Of a stretch of DNA of 64,000 nt, positions 29,748 through 42,287 are shown one piece after another. The stretch is from Paenibacillus sp. CC-CFT747 (GTDB lineage: Bacteria > Bacillota > Bacilli > Paenibacillales > NBRC-103111). A program made the translations under genes and the position numbers. Within the stretch, counting starts at the first letter, position 1. Each line of letters starts with the position of its first letter. The stretch is from the NCBI GenBank assembly GCA_030323305.1, contig CP106741.1, forward strand, positions 4,215,501 through 4,279,500, read 5' to 3'. The notes under the pieces were generated by a model that made no database searches, was not told the DNA's origin, and was given only the letters and a program-made list of their open reading frames with translations.

Positions 29748-32700
29748 ATGGGTTTGCGGTTCGTAATGGGACGGGCGGGTACCGGCAAAAGCACCCTGTG
29801 TTTGAAGGAGATCCGAAAGCGTCTCGAAGAAAGTCCGGAAGGCCATCCGCTTCTTCTGCTCGTTCCCGAGCAGTCCACCTTCCAGGTGGAGCAAGCGCTT
29901 CTGGAATCTCCGGAGATAAAGGGCTACACCCGGGCACAAGTATTCAGCTTTCGGAGGCTCGCGTGGCGGGTCATGCAGGAAACCGGACATACGGCAGGCG
30001 TTCCTATAGACGATCTGGGCAAGGCGATGCTGCTGCAGCGCGTTATACATAAACGGAGAAAAGAATGGAAGGTTTTTCAGCAGGCCGAAGGGGAAATGGG
30101 CCTGATCGGGAAAATGACCCGGTTCTTTAAGGAGCTGAAGCGCTGCGGCATCACCCCGGAGGATTGGGAGGCGCATACGTCGGAACTGCCCGCGGACCGG
30201 GAAGGGACGGGCTGGAAGGACAAGCTCGAAGACCTGTCCTTGCTGTACCGGGAGTATGAGTCGGAGCTGGCCGGGCTTTATTTGGATACGGAGAGTTTCC
30301 TGCCCCGTCTGGCCGCCGCCATGCAGGACTGCTCCCTCCTCGGTGATGCGGAGCTTTGGGTGGACGGGTTCTTCGGCTTTACGCCCCAGGAGCTTGAGGT
30401 GATCGTAAAGTGCGCTCTGCACTGCCGCCAGGTGACCGTTACGTTATGCTTGGACCGCCCGTATGACGCGGGGGAACGTCCGGACGAGCTGGATCTTTTT
30501 CACCCTACGGCACGGGCGATGATCCGGCTTAAGGAGCAGCTGGATGCGCACGGGGCGGAACCGACGTCTACGGAGATTCTCGATGGAACGGCGCCGCCCC
30601 GCTTTGCGGGCAGTCCGATGCTAGCTCATCTGGAAAGGCAGTACGCCTTGAGGAATCCTTCCCGCGGAGGCACTTACCGGGATGGGCCAGTAGAGACGGG
30701 CAAGCCGTCGGTTTCCGTTCATGCCGCTGTTCACCGCCGGGCCGAGGTAGAAGGAGCCGCCAGGGAAATGCTTCGGCTCGTCCGGGACGAGGGCTTGAGG
30801 TGGAGGGATCTATCGGTCCGGGTTAGGAAGCTTGGAGATTACAGTGAGCTGATCGGAACGGTTTTCCCCGAGTATGGCATTCCGTACTTCCTGGATGAGA
30901 AAAGGTCCGTGGTTCATCACCCGCTGGTGGAATTTATCCGGTCCTCCCTTGAGATCATCCAGCATAATTGGCGCTACGAGGCTGTCTTCCGCTGTGTCAA
31001 AACGGACTTTCTCCTTCCTCTCGAGGGGAGGAGGATGCCGGGTCCGTCGACCGCAACGGAATGGACGAGCTGGAGAATTATGTCCTGGCCAGAGGCATTC
31101 AGGGCTACCGCTGGAAGGATGACCGTAACTGGAGCTTCCTTCAGCCGGAAGTGCCGGAGGATGACGATGGAATCACTCCCGAGCCCGGAAGAACGAAGGA
31201 GCAGGCCGACCGGCTGGCGGCATGCCGCGAGCGGATCGTTCCCGTTTTCCAGCGCTTCGAGGAGCGGTTCAAGAACGCCGGTGGACGTGTCTCGGCGATG
31301 ACCGAGGCTCTCTACGCCCTTCTTGAGGAATGCCGGGTTCCGGAGAAGCTGGAGGGCTGGAGCGGAGAGGCGCTTAAGTCCGGCCGGCCGGAGAAGGCGA
31401 GGGAGCACGGGCAGGTTTGGGACCGGGTGATGGACCTCGTGGATCAGCTGGTCGAACTGATGGGGGAAGAAATGGTTACGGCCGAGGGCTTTACCGCACT
31501 TGTGGACACCGGCCTGGAGGCCATCTGCCTCGGCCTGGTTCCTCCGTCTATGGACGAGGTGCTGGTCGGTACTATGGACCGGACCCGCTCCACCCAGAAA
31601 AAATACTCCTTCGTGCTCGGCGTCAATGAAGGCGTGCTCCCGGCTAAGGCGGATGAAACGCCTGTTCTTTCGGATGCCGAAAGAGAAAAGCTCAGGGAAT
31701 CGGGACTCGATATGCCGGACAGCCTCCGCCGCAGGCTGCTCGATGAGCAGCTGCTTGTGTACTCCGTTCTCTGTTCCCCCTCGGAGCATTTATGGGTAAG
31801 CTACCCTCTTGCCGATGAAGAAGGAAAGTCCCTGCTTCCTTCCGAAATCATCAAGTCCATCCGGAGATGGTTTCCGGGGCTCGGGGAGGGGCTGCTGCTG
31901 GCGGAGCCCGATCCGGAGAGCGCGGAAGAGGAGCAAATGGCCTACCTGTCCCGACGGGAGAAGGCACTCGCCGTTCTTCATTCTCAGCTGAAGCAAGGGG
32001 CCGCCGGGCGCCCCGTTTCCGAGCTGTGGTGGGAGGCCTATAACTGGTTCGCGGGACGGGAAGAGTGGAAGGTCCCGCTGGAACGCCTTGCAGCCTCCCT
32101 TACGTACCAGAACCGGGAGAAGCCGCTTGCTCCCGAAACCAGCCGCCTGCTGTACGGGAATGTGCTTAGGGCAAGCGTTTCCCGAATGGAGCGCTACGTC
32201 TCTTGTCCGTTCTCCCAATTTGCTTCTCATGGGCTGAAGCTTAAGGAACGGCGCATTTACCGCCTGCAAGCACCGGATATCGGCCAGCTCTTTCATGCCG
32301 CCCTGAGCCATGTGGTCCGGGACATGCAGCAGGACCAGCTGGAATGGGCCGCTTTGAGACCGGAGGAAGTAGTGGGGAAGGCTTCTGCAATCGTTGACAA
32401 GCTGACCCCTCGCCTGCAGAGCGAGATTCTGCTAAGCACTTCCCGCAACCGCTACATCGCCCGCAAGCTGAAGGAAACAGTCGGACAGGCCACGCTTATG
32501 CTGGCCCGCCACCATCAGCTGAGCGAATTCGTTCCGGTCGGGCTGGAGCTGGGCTTCGGTCCCGGGGAGCCGCTCCCCGCTCTTGCTTTCCGGCTGCCTA
32601 ACGGCTGCCGGATGGAGATCGTCGGGCGGATCGACCGGGTGGACCGCGCCGAGCACGGCAGTGAAATTCTTCTCCGGGTACTCGATTACAAATCGAGTGA

Positions 32701-33394
32701 AACGAATTTGCGCCTGACGGATCTGTTCAACGGACTGTCTCTGCAAATGCTGACCTACCTGGATGTCGTTATTACCCATTCGCCGCAATGGCTGGGACAG
32801 AAAGCCCGGCCGGCTGGCGTTCTCTATTTCCATGTTCACAATCCCCTCATCCAGACGAGCAACGGGCTGCCTGCCCACTCCGTGGAAGCGGAGCTGCGGA
32901 AACGATTCAAAATGAAGGGACTCGTGGCGGACGATACGGAGATTGTCCGGCTGATGGACCGGGAATTGAAGGACCGGACGGGCTATTCCCAAGTCATTCC
33001 GGTTTCGGTAAAAACCGACGGCAGCTTCTCCAAGGTGTCCTCGGTCGCTTCTCCCCGGCAGTGGGACCTGCTGAGAGGATACGTACGCTCCGTCATCCGG
33101 GAGATCGGAACGGAGATAACGAACGGCCAGGTGGGCATTGTTCCTTACCAGCAGGGTCCCAAATCGGCATGCACCTTCTGCTCTTACCGGCCGGTCTGCC
33201 ATTTCGACGCCCAGCTAGAAGGCAACCAATACCGGCTGTTCGGGGCGAGAAGCGGGGAGGAAATATGGGAAGCCATGGAACAGACGGCTTCGGCCCTGGA
33301 AGGTCCGGAAACGCTTGAAATCCATGCCGACCGCACCAAGGAAACCGGAACGTCACCGGCAGAGAGAGAAGAGAAAGGAGGACCTTGGCGATGA
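29748..33394 (+). CDS. addB: ATP-dependent helicase/nuclease subunit B (AddB), frameshifted
   Basis: A subunit of the AddAB (RexAB) double-strand-break resection machine, which processes DNA ends up to Chi-type sites. Visible: Walker A GRAGTGKST at residue about 8, a long inactivated helicase fold with Chi scanning, and the C-terminal nuclease with LDYKSSE (Asp and Lys catalytic) and an iron-sulfur staple formed by YVSCPFS far upstream and CTFCSYRPVC (C-x2-C-x5-C). The frame breaks at GGGG 31025-31028; one added G gives LEGEEDAGSVDRNG. About 1215 aa. ATG 29748 follows GAGGAGGAG. The stop overlaps the addA start (ATGA). Confidence 0.95.
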
Positions 33395-36300
33395 CATCCG
33401 TTATCCCTAAACCGGCCGATTCAACATGGACGAATGAACAGTGGGATGCCATTTCCCTGTCAGGTGAAAACATTCTCGTGGCGGCTGCCGCGGGGTCCGG
33501 AAAGACGGCGGTTCTGGTCGAGCGCATCATCCGTAAGCTGTCCGACGAAACGGATCCCATGGATGTGGACCGGCTTCTGGTGGCGACGTTTACCAAGGCG
33601 GCGGCGAGTGAGATGAAGCAGCGGATCCGGGAAGCCTTGTCGGCCGCTCTGGAGAAGAATCCCGATTCGGCTCACCTCCGCTCCCAGCTGGCTCTGCTTA
33701 ACAAAGCATCCATTACGACTCTTCACTCCTTCTGTCTGGAGGTCATCCAGCGGCATTACCAGGTCATTCGCCTCGACCCGGGGTTCCGGATCGGGAACGA
33801 AACCGAAACGGCCCTCATGAGGCAGGAGCTGCTCGAAGAATTGATGGAAGAGAACTATGAGCAGGCGGAGGAAGACAGCCCGTTCTGGCGGTTGGTCGAC
33901 TGGTTCAGCGGAGAGCGCAGCGATGCCGCCCTCTTCCGTCTCCTCCTGCAGCTGTACGATTCCTCCCGAAGCCATCCTTATCCGGAGCATTGGCTTAAGG
34001 AAATGGCCAGTCTTTTTGGCCGGCATGACGAGGAAGAGAATGGCGCTTCCGGTCAGGGCTACCTCGCCTGGCAGGAAAGTCTGGCCTCCGATGTGAGGCT
34101 GGAGCTGAACGGAATGGCGGGTCTTCTGAAGGAAGCCGTTAGAATAGCCGAAGGTCCGGGGGACCGGCTCCCTATCTGACCAGTTTGCAGGAAGAGCTTG
34201 CGGCGATCGAAGCGAGGCGCGCTGCGGCCCGCGGAAGCTGGGAAGACATGTACCAGGCGTTCCAGGACCCGGTTTTCGGACGGCTGAAGGCGTGCAAGGG
34301 GATGAATACGACAAAGCCCTGCAGGACAAAGTCAAGGCCCTCCGCGATAGCGTCAAGGAAAGGCTCGGCAAGCTGCAAACGGATCTGTTCGGACGGACGG
34401 TGGAGCAGTTCCGGCAGGAGCTGGAGAAGACCGCTCCACTGATGACGGCTTTGGTGGAGCTGGTGCTTGCCTTCGGGGAACGTTACCAGACCGCTAAGCG
34501 GAAAAAGGACTCGTGGATTTCGCGGATCTGGAGCATTACTGCCTGCAAATTCTGACGGGAGCCGAATCGGTGCCGGGCCGGCTGGTCCCATCCGTTGCGG
34601 CTGCCGAATACCGGGAGCATTATCTTGAAATTCTTCTGGACGAGTACCAGGACACGAACCGGGTTCAGGAAGCGATTGTGGAGCTTATCTCCCGGGACGG
34701 CAAGGGAAACCGGTTTATGGTGGGAGACGTCAAGCAAAGCATATACCGGTTCCGGCTGGCGGAGCCGGGTTTGTTTCTGGAGAAATACAAGCGATTCGGC
34801 CCGGACGGCACGGGAGGAGGGCGCCGGATTGATCTGGCCCGCAACTTCCGCAGCCGTCAGGAGGTGGTGGACGGGGTTAACTTCCTCTTCCGGCAGATCA
34901 TGGAGGAGCAAGTAGGGGAAATCCGCTACGACCCGAGCGCCGAGCTCGTTTGTGGAGCGTCTTATCCGCCTAACGAGCTGGATTTGTCGGTCGAGCTCCT
35001 TCTGGTGGACAAGGCCGGGCAGGACGAAGGAAAAGGGACTTTCTCTCCTGACGAACGAGAAGAAAGCGGAGGAGCCGATTCCGAGTCCGCTGACGAGCAA
35101 TCGGCCGAGAAAGATGAGCAGGCTGCTCTTCTGGAAGCGAGGCTGATCGCCTCCCGAATCCGGTCCCTTATGGGAGAGACCGGCCCCCGCTTTCTCACGG
35201 CCGGACGAAAGGGCGAGCCGTCCCGGCCGCTCGAGTACCGGGATATTGTTATCCTCATGCGGGCGACCCAGCAGTGGGCGGGCGTCTTCATGGAGGAGTT
35301 CAAGAGGGAAGGCATTCCCGTGTATGCCGAGCTGAATTCAGGCTATTTCGCTGCCACAGAGGTCGGGGTGATCCTGTCGCTTCTGCAGATCATCGACAAT
35401 CCGTTCCAGGATATCCCGTTGGCCGGCGTTCTGCGCTCTCCGATCGTCGGCTTGACGGCGGATGAGCTCGCCCGGATCCGGGCCGCGCACAAGAACGGAA
35501 GCTTCTACGAGGCGCTGCTTGCCTGTTCGGAAGCCGCCGCATCCACGCTTCAGGCAGCGGCTGTGTCCGAACAGGGATCGCTTGGCGACAGCCTTGCCGG
35601 CTTCCCGGGCCGTTCCGACACCATGGCCGGAACAGTCAAGGCGTTTCCCGGCAGCCCGGAACCTGAGCTGGCCGCGAAGCTGAGCGTCTTCCTGGACCGG
35701 CTCTCCCGCTGGAGAGAGGAAGCGAGGCAGGCCCCCGTCTCCGACTTGATCGGGCAGCTGTACCGGGAGACCGGATACTTTGATTTCACAGGCGGCCTTC
35801 CCGGCGGTTCCCAGCGGCAGGCCAACCTTCGTGCTCTCTATGACCGGGCCCGCCAGTATGAGGCCACCTCGTTCCGGGGACTGTTCCGCTTCCTGCGCTT
35901 CATCGAACGGATGAGGGACGGGGGAGGAGATCTCGGAACCGCCCGCGCCCTGGGCGAGCAGGAGAATGTAGTGCGGATCATGACCATCCATAAGAGCAAA
36001 GGCCTGGAGTTTCCCGTCGTATTCGTAGCGGGAACGGGGAAGATGTTCAACCGGCAGGATTTGAACGGAGGATTCCTTCTTCATAAGGACCTGGGCTTCG
36101 GTCCGCGGTTCGTGGATACGGAGCTCCGGGTCTCGTATCCCACCTTTCCGTCGCTCGCCATCCGCAGGAGGATGAAGATGGAGCTGCTCGCCGAGGAGAT
36201 GAGGGTCTTGTACGTGGCCCTGACCCGTGCCCGGGAGAAGCTGTATTTGACGGGAACCGTCAAATCGCTGGAAAGCCAAGCGGCGAATTGGGCCCGAATG

Positions 36301-37350
36301 CTCGGACATAAGGAACTTGTTCTTCCGGACTATGAGCTGGCGCAGGCCAAATGCTACCTTGACTGGATCGGTCCGGCTCTGATTCGGCACCGGGATGCTT
36401 CTCTTCTGCGGAAGGCGGCCGGAGAGCCGGAGGGCTTTCCGGCGGGGATGGCCGAGGAGCCATCCCGCTGGTCGGTCACCGTCGTCCCTGCCTGGAAGCT
36501 GAGTGCCGTCACGGAGCTGGCTGATGGAACCACCGGACAGGAAAACAGCGGGAAGCTGGAGGCGGTGACCCGTCTCCTACCCGTAACCGGCCTGTCCGGA
36601 CGATGGAAGGAAGAGATCGACCGGAGACTGTCCTGGGAATATCCCTATGCTCAGGCATCGCGGCTCTTCTCCAAAACGTCGGTGTCGGAGCTCAAACGGC
36701 TGAGCGAACAGGGCGAGGCCGTCTTAAACGGAGACGACGATCCCCCGGGTACTACCGGATCGCTGCCGGGAACGGGACGTACCGCCGTCCCGGCCTTCCG
36801 CCGGCCCAAGTTTATGGAGGAGAAGAAGTTAACCGCGGCTGAGCGGGGAACGGTGTACCATGCCGTCATGCAGCTTCTCCCGCTAAAGCCCGGGCTCAGC
36901 CGGGACGATATCGAGGCGGCGGTTCAGGATATGGTCACCCGCCGGCTTCTGCTTCCCGAGCAGGCTCAAGCGATCGATCCTGGCGTCATTGCCGCTTTCT
37001 TCGCAACCGAAGCCGGTACCCGGCTGCTCGGCGCCCGTCAGGTTCACCGGGAGCTGCCGTTTAATTACCGGTTGGAAGCAGGTGAGCTTCACCCGGACGA
37101 GGATGAGCGGATCCGCCGAGAGTCCGTTATGATCCAGGGGATCATCGACTGTCTTTTTGAAGATGAGAAGGGTCTTGTGCTTCTCGATTACAAAACGGAC
37201 GCCCTCCGTCAAGGGGAAGGCAGCCGGGCGGAACGCTACCGGACCCAGATTTCCCTGTACGCTCGGGCGGTGGAAGACATTTGGAAACGGCCCCTCAGCC
37301 GGAAATATCTTTATTTCTTTGATGGAGCGGAGCTTGTGACGTTGGATTGA
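33391..37350 (+). CDS. addA: ATP-dependent helicase/nuclease subunit A (AddA), three frameshifts
   Basis: UvrD-type superfamily 1 helicase fused to a RecB-like nuclease: Walker A AAAGSGKTAVLVE near residue 29, LLVATFTKAAA, helicase motif II LLDEYQDTNRV, motif III VGDVKQSIYRFR, motif V/VI TIHKSKGLEFPVVF and YVALTRAREKLY, and the C-terminal nuclease LLDYKTDA. Frame changes occur at GGGGG 34158-34162, GGGG 34298-34301 and GG 34507-34508, all within 350 bp; adding one G at each gives a continuous, family-like sequence. About 1320 aa. ATG 33391 lies eight bases after AAAGGAGG and overlaps the addB stop. Confidence 0.95.
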
Positions 37351-37532
37351 CGATTCGAACGGGTAAACGTAAGGCGTAGAAACGAATGTCTCCGACGGAT
37401 CCCTGGTGACCCTTCTCTGACAGTGTTCGAAGAGCGACTGACAGAGCCGCTTCTCTCAAGTGGACCAGAATAAAGCTGCGGCCGGCAGAAGCCGCCGATA
37501 CTACTGAAGACCAGGCATTTAGGAGGAACAGC
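37351..37532. other. Intergenic space between addA and sbcD
   Basis: 182 bases without a convincing open frame on either strand. The only recognisable element is a TTTAGGAGGA site (37519-37528) that serves sbcD. No clear promoter or terminator was found. Confidence 0.6.
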
Positions 37533-38722
37533 ATGCGAATTTTACATACGGCCGATTGGCATTTGGGGCGGACGCTGGAAGGAAGAAGCCGCGGGGAGGA
37601 GCAGGAGGCCTTTCTGGATGAGCTCGTGGCCCTTGTCCGCGAGGAGCAGATCGACCTTGTCTTGATGGCCGGAGACGCCTATGATTCCGTCAATCCTCCC
37701 GCGAGTGCGGAGAAGCTGTTCTATGACGGACTTTCCCGCCTCGCGGAGGGAGGAAAACGCAAGGTAGCCGTCATCGCCGGCAATCATGATAACCCGGAAC
37801 GGCTGGCCGCCTCGTGGCCGCTTGCGGAGAAGCAGGGCATTACGCTTGTAGGGCTGCCCATCCCCCACCTGCAGACGCTCACGATCGAAAGGACCGGAGA
37901 GCAGGCGACGCTTCTCGCTCTTCCCTATCCGTCCGAATCCCGTTTGAGCGAGCTTTTGGCCGATGAGGCGGATGAAGCCAGCCTGCGGACCGCTTACTCC
38001 GACCGGATCAAGAACCTCGTGGCCAAGACGTGTGCCGGCTTTAAGTCCGATACGGTCAATTTGATCATGAGCCATTTGTACGTGCTGGGCGGAGCGGAAA
38101 GCGAATCGGAGCGTCCGATTCAAGTGGGGGAGCCTACACGGTCGATACCGCTGCGTTATGCGCCAAGGCTCAGTATGTGGCGCTTGGCCACCTGCACCGT
38201 CCGCAAACGATGAAAGCGGGGGACCTGATCCGCTATTCCGGCTCTCCTCTTGCCTACAGCTTCTCGGAAGCCGGACAGGCCAAGTCGGTCACCGTTCTGG
38301 AGGTGGAGCCCGGCAAGCCGGCCGCTATGCAGGAGCTGCCCTTGAGCTGCGGGCGTCCTCTCGTGCATTGGAAGGCAAAGGGCGGTCTTGCGGAGGTCCA
38401 CCGTTGGCTGGAGGAGGGACGGGACCACCGGGCTTGGATCGATCTGGAGCTGCACCTCGGCGATTCCTTAAGCATGGAGCAGATCCAGTCGCTCCGCCGG
38501 CACCACACGGGACTCATCCATATCCGTCCTGTCTATCCGGAGATGGAAGCGGTCGAGACCGTGCGCGACGCCCAGGTGCCGATGGACGAAATGTTCCGCC
38601 GCTTCTATGCCCGTCAAACCGGCGGGGCGCAGCCGGACACGGAACTGGTCCAGCTTTTTATGGAGCTTCTTCACGAAACCGCTGAGCTGGAAGCGGCCGC
38701 CGGAAAGGAGGAGGGGTCTTGA
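37533..38722 (+). CDS. sbcD: DNA double-strand break nuclease subunit SbcD (Mre11), frameshifted
   Basis: A metallophosphoesterase nuclease that with SbcC opens hairpins and trims DNA ends. Metal motifs are complete at the N-terminus: TADWHLGR, MAGDAYD (D-x-x-D variant of GDxxD) and IAGNHDNPERL; then SHLYVLGGAESESER. The frame breaks at GGGGG 38126-38130; one added G gives IQVGGAYTVDTAALCAKAQYV and the last metal motif VALGHLHRPQ. The C-terminal capping domain follows. About 396 aa. TTTAGGAGGA lies before ATG 37533. The stop overlaps the sbcC start. Confidence 0.95.
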
Positions 38723-41700
38723 AGCCGATATCGTTAACCCTTTCCGGGCTGCAAAGTTATCGGGAGAAGCAGGAGATCGATTTTACGGCGCTGTGCGGGG
38801 CCGGCGTTTTCGGCATCTTCGGTCCGACGGGAAGCGGCAAATCCTCCATCCTGGATGCGATGACGCTGGCCCTGTACGGAAAGGTCGAACGGGCGAGCGG
38901 CGGAACGCAGGGCATTATGAATCATGCCGAAAACACGCTGTCGGTCGCCTTTGTCTTCGAGCTCAGCCATGCCGGCGGCCCGCTGAGGTTCAAGGTCGAA
39001 AGGCAGTTCAAGCGGGGCGGAGAGGTATCGGTGAATAACACCGTGAGCCGTTTTATCCGCTATGAGGGAGAGGAGCCGGTCGTGATGGCCGACAAGGTGG
39101 CCGACGTGAACCAGAAGGTTCAGCAGGTGCTCGGCTTGTCCATGACGGATTTCACCCGGGCCGTCGTCCTCCCCCAAGGCAAATTCGCGGAATTTCTCGC
39201 GCTAGGGGGCAAGGAGCGCCGGCAGATGCTTCAGCGGTTGTTTCACCTCGAGCCGTACGGCGACCTGCTTAACGCCCGGGTGAGCACCCGGTTCAAGGAG
39301 ACGGACCTCGCCGTGAAGCAGCTGGCTGCCGAGCAGCAGGGCTTAGGCGACGCCTCGGAAGCAGCCCTCGAAACGGCGAAAGCCCGCCTTGAGGAGGCGG
39401 CCGCTTCTGCGAAGGATGCGAGAGAGCGGCGGCTGGAGACCGAGCGCGGCTGGGAGGAGCGCCGCCAGCTCCGCGCCTGGCTGCAGGAGGAGCAGGCGCT
39501 CGCCGCACGGCTGCGCGAGCATGCCGAGCGCGAGCCGCATGTCCGGCAGCGCGAGAGCGAGCTGCGGCAGGCGGAGCAGGCCGAGCGCGTGCGCCCCGTG
39601 CTCGAGGCGCGGGAGGCAGCGGAGCAGCATTACGCCTCCTGCCGGGAGCAGAGCGAGGGGCTGGAGCAGCGGCTCGCGGAGCTCCGCGTGCGGCAGGAGG
39701 CCGCGCGGGCCGCGCATGCCGCCGCGAAGGAGCAGCTGACCGCGCAGGATGCGCCGCTGCAGGTCCGGCTTGAGCAGCTTGCTCAGGCGCAGGAGCTGGA
39801 GAGCGAACTGGCGCGGCTCACGGCCCGCATACGCAGCCTGGAGGCCGAGCGGGCGGGCCGGGCTCTCCAGCTGCAAGCGGCGGGGGAGAAGCTGCTCAAG
39901 GAGCAGGAACTGCACCGCAAAGCGACGAGCAAGCAGGCGGAGATCAAGGAGTCCCTCCGTCTGGTCGAGGTTAAAGCCTCGGACCGGGAACGCATTCACA
40001 AGCTTTCCCGGCTTGGGCAGGAGCTGGATAGCCTTGAAAAGGGCTTCCGCGATGTGCAAGCCGAGACGGAAGCGGCCGACCGGCAGCTGAAGGCTTACCA
40101 GGAAGAGGAGACAGGGAAGGGAGCCAGCCTGGAAGAGGCGAGCCGGGCGACGGGGCCGATCCTGCTCAGCGCTTCCGAAGCCGCCGCCGGTGTACAGGAG
40201 GCGGAGAGCCGGATCCACTTGCTGCAGCGGCAAGCGGCAGCAGGGAGAGAGAAGCTGGCGAAGCTCAGTCTTGAACAGGAACGGAACGTTCTCGCCCTTT
40301 CGTTATCCTCCGGACTGACGGAGGGAGAACCGTGTCCCGTATGCGGTTCCTCCCATCATCCCTCCCCAGCCGGCAGAGAGACATCGGCAGCCTCCGTTTC
40401 GGTGCAGGACGAGATCGGAAGGCTGGATAAGCTGACCGCTTCCTTTCAGCAGAGCTTGTTCTCCCTTTCCCGGCATAAGTTTAGTCTCGAACAGCTCGTG
40501 GAACGGGCAGGGGAGGCATTCGGGGCCGGCGAGGCAGGCAGAGAAGCCGCATCCGCCGCCGTTCTCGAGAAAGGAACCGGGCCGGACGGCGCTACGTCCC
40601 CCAGAGTCGGGGCATCGGACGTCCCGGTGGACCGGATAGAAGCGGATTTCCGGGAATGCCTGGAGCTGCTCGAACGGACGGAGGCGAAGCTGCCCGCTCT
40701 GGACAAAGAGCTGAGGCAGCGGATGGAGGAGCGCAGCCGGCTGGTCAAGGAGCTCGACGCCTTAGCGGCGAGACGCCAGGCTGCCGAGACGGTGCTTCAT
40801 TCCCTTCAAGTCAAGCGGAATGCCGCGGAGCAAGCGGTGAAGGAGGTCCTGAGCCGCTGGCAGAGGGAAGCGGATGGTCTTTCCCGGGAGGATGCTTACC
40901 AGGAAGCGGCCCGGCTGATGGAAAGGGACAAGCAAGCCGATGAGCTAAAGCAGAAGCTGGAGGTCAGTGTTCCTTTCATTGAAGGAAAAGTGGAGAGCAT
41001 CCAGCGTCTCCAGCAGGAAACGGCTGTTCTTGAGAAGGAGCAGGTTCAGCTAGAGACCGAAGGCAAGGGACTGCAGAATCTGGCTGCTGAGAAGAAAGCA
41101 CAGTTGACGGCCCGTACCGGCGGCGGAACGCAGCCCTTGGACCGGCAAATCGCCGAAACGAAGGAAAAGCTTGAACAGCTGCGGTCCGCCGAGCACAATA
41201 GCCGGGAAGAGCTCGAGAAGAGCGAGGCGCTGTTATTGGAATGGAGCCATCGCTGCACGGCAGCCAAGCAGGCCTGTGAGTCGGCGGCTGCCGCCCGGGA
41301 GACGGCTGAGGCCCGTTGGAAGGAAGCGGCTCTTCGCAGCGGCTTCGCCGATGCGGATGCGGTCCGCCGTGCCTGGCTGACCGAAGAAACGGTACAGCGG
41401 TGGAAAGAAGAGCTGGTGAAATACCGCGAGCTGGAAGCGCAGCTGAAGGGCAAGAGGGAGGAGCTGACCGGTCTTCTTGCCGGGCGGACCCTTGGCGAAG
41501 ACGAGTGGAAGGAATGGGAGCATGCGCTGCAAACGGTCCGCCGGGTAGACGAGGAGGCCCTCGCGGCCAAGGCTAGAACCGAACGGGACTGGGATGACCT
41601 GCAGGTGAAGCATGCCCAATGGAAGAAGCTCGAAGACCAGAAAAAGAACGTCAGAAGCGTCTCGAGCAGCTGACCCGGCTTCAGGGGTGCTCCGCGGCAA

Positions 41701-42169
41701 TGCTTTTGTCGAGTTTATCGCCGAAGAGCAGCTCATGCAGGTAAGCCGGGCCGCCTCCGAGCGCCTCAGTCAACTGACCCGTCAGCGTTATGCGCTGGAA
41801 GTGGATTCTTCCGGAGGGTTCATCATCCGGGATGATGCGAACGGGGGAATCAAACGGCCCGTCAGTACTTTGTCGGGCGGAGAGACCTTCCTGACCTCGC
41901 TCGCTCTGGCGCTGGCCTTGTCCACCCAGATACAATTGAGCGGGCAATACCCGCTGGAATTCTTCTTCCTCGACGAGGGCTTCGGCACCCTGGATCCCGA
42001 GCTCCTGGAGACGGTGGTGGGTGCCTTGGAAAAGCTTCATATGGACAAGCTGACGGTTGGCGTCATCAGCCATGTGCCGGAGCTGAAAGCCCGGCTTCAC
42101 CGGCGGCTGGTGGTGACCGCCGCCGAGCCTTCCGGGGCAGGAAGTACCATCCGCCTCGAAAGCCTGTAA
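38719..42169 (+). CDS. sbcC: DNA double-strand break ATPase SbcC (Rad50), two frameshifts
   Basis: An SMC-like ATPase, about 1150 aa. Walker A GPTGSGKSSILDAM lies near residue 34, a long coiled coil follows (about 200-540), the zinc hook is EPCPVCGSSHHP (CxxC), a second coiled coil runs to about 950, and the C-terminal lobe has the signature LSGGETF and Walker B FFFLDEGFGTLD. The frame breaks at A5 41641-41645 and GGGG 41684-41687, 40 bp apart. Adding one A and one G restores ERQKRLEQLTRLQGVLRGNA. Start TTG 38719 follows AAAGGAGGAG and overlaps the sbcD stop. Bases 39400-39900 in the coiled coil are much GC-richer than the rest. Confidence 0.95.
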
Positions 42170-42177
42170 GAACGTCA

Positions 42178-42213
42178 AAAGAGCCTTGGACAAGGAACCC
42201 AAGGCTCTTTCTT
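42178..42213. terminator. Bidirectional terminator between sbcC and the GGDEF-EAL gene
   Basis: AAAGAGCCTTGG pairs with CCAAGGCTCTTT (12 bp, 9-base loop). The run of A before and of T after make it usable on both strands, fitting the convergent genes. Confidence 0.88.
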
Positions 42214-42287
42214 ATGGCTTTCGGAACAGGAGGGGAACCGCTTCGGTCACTCTTCCCGCGAGGTTTTAAGACTTGAACCGCTTCGGC

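Noticed and set aside
34185..34560. Small separate genes between the two parts of addA
   Set aside because: These short frames are pieces of addA joined by three repairs; they carry the expected AddA helical region.
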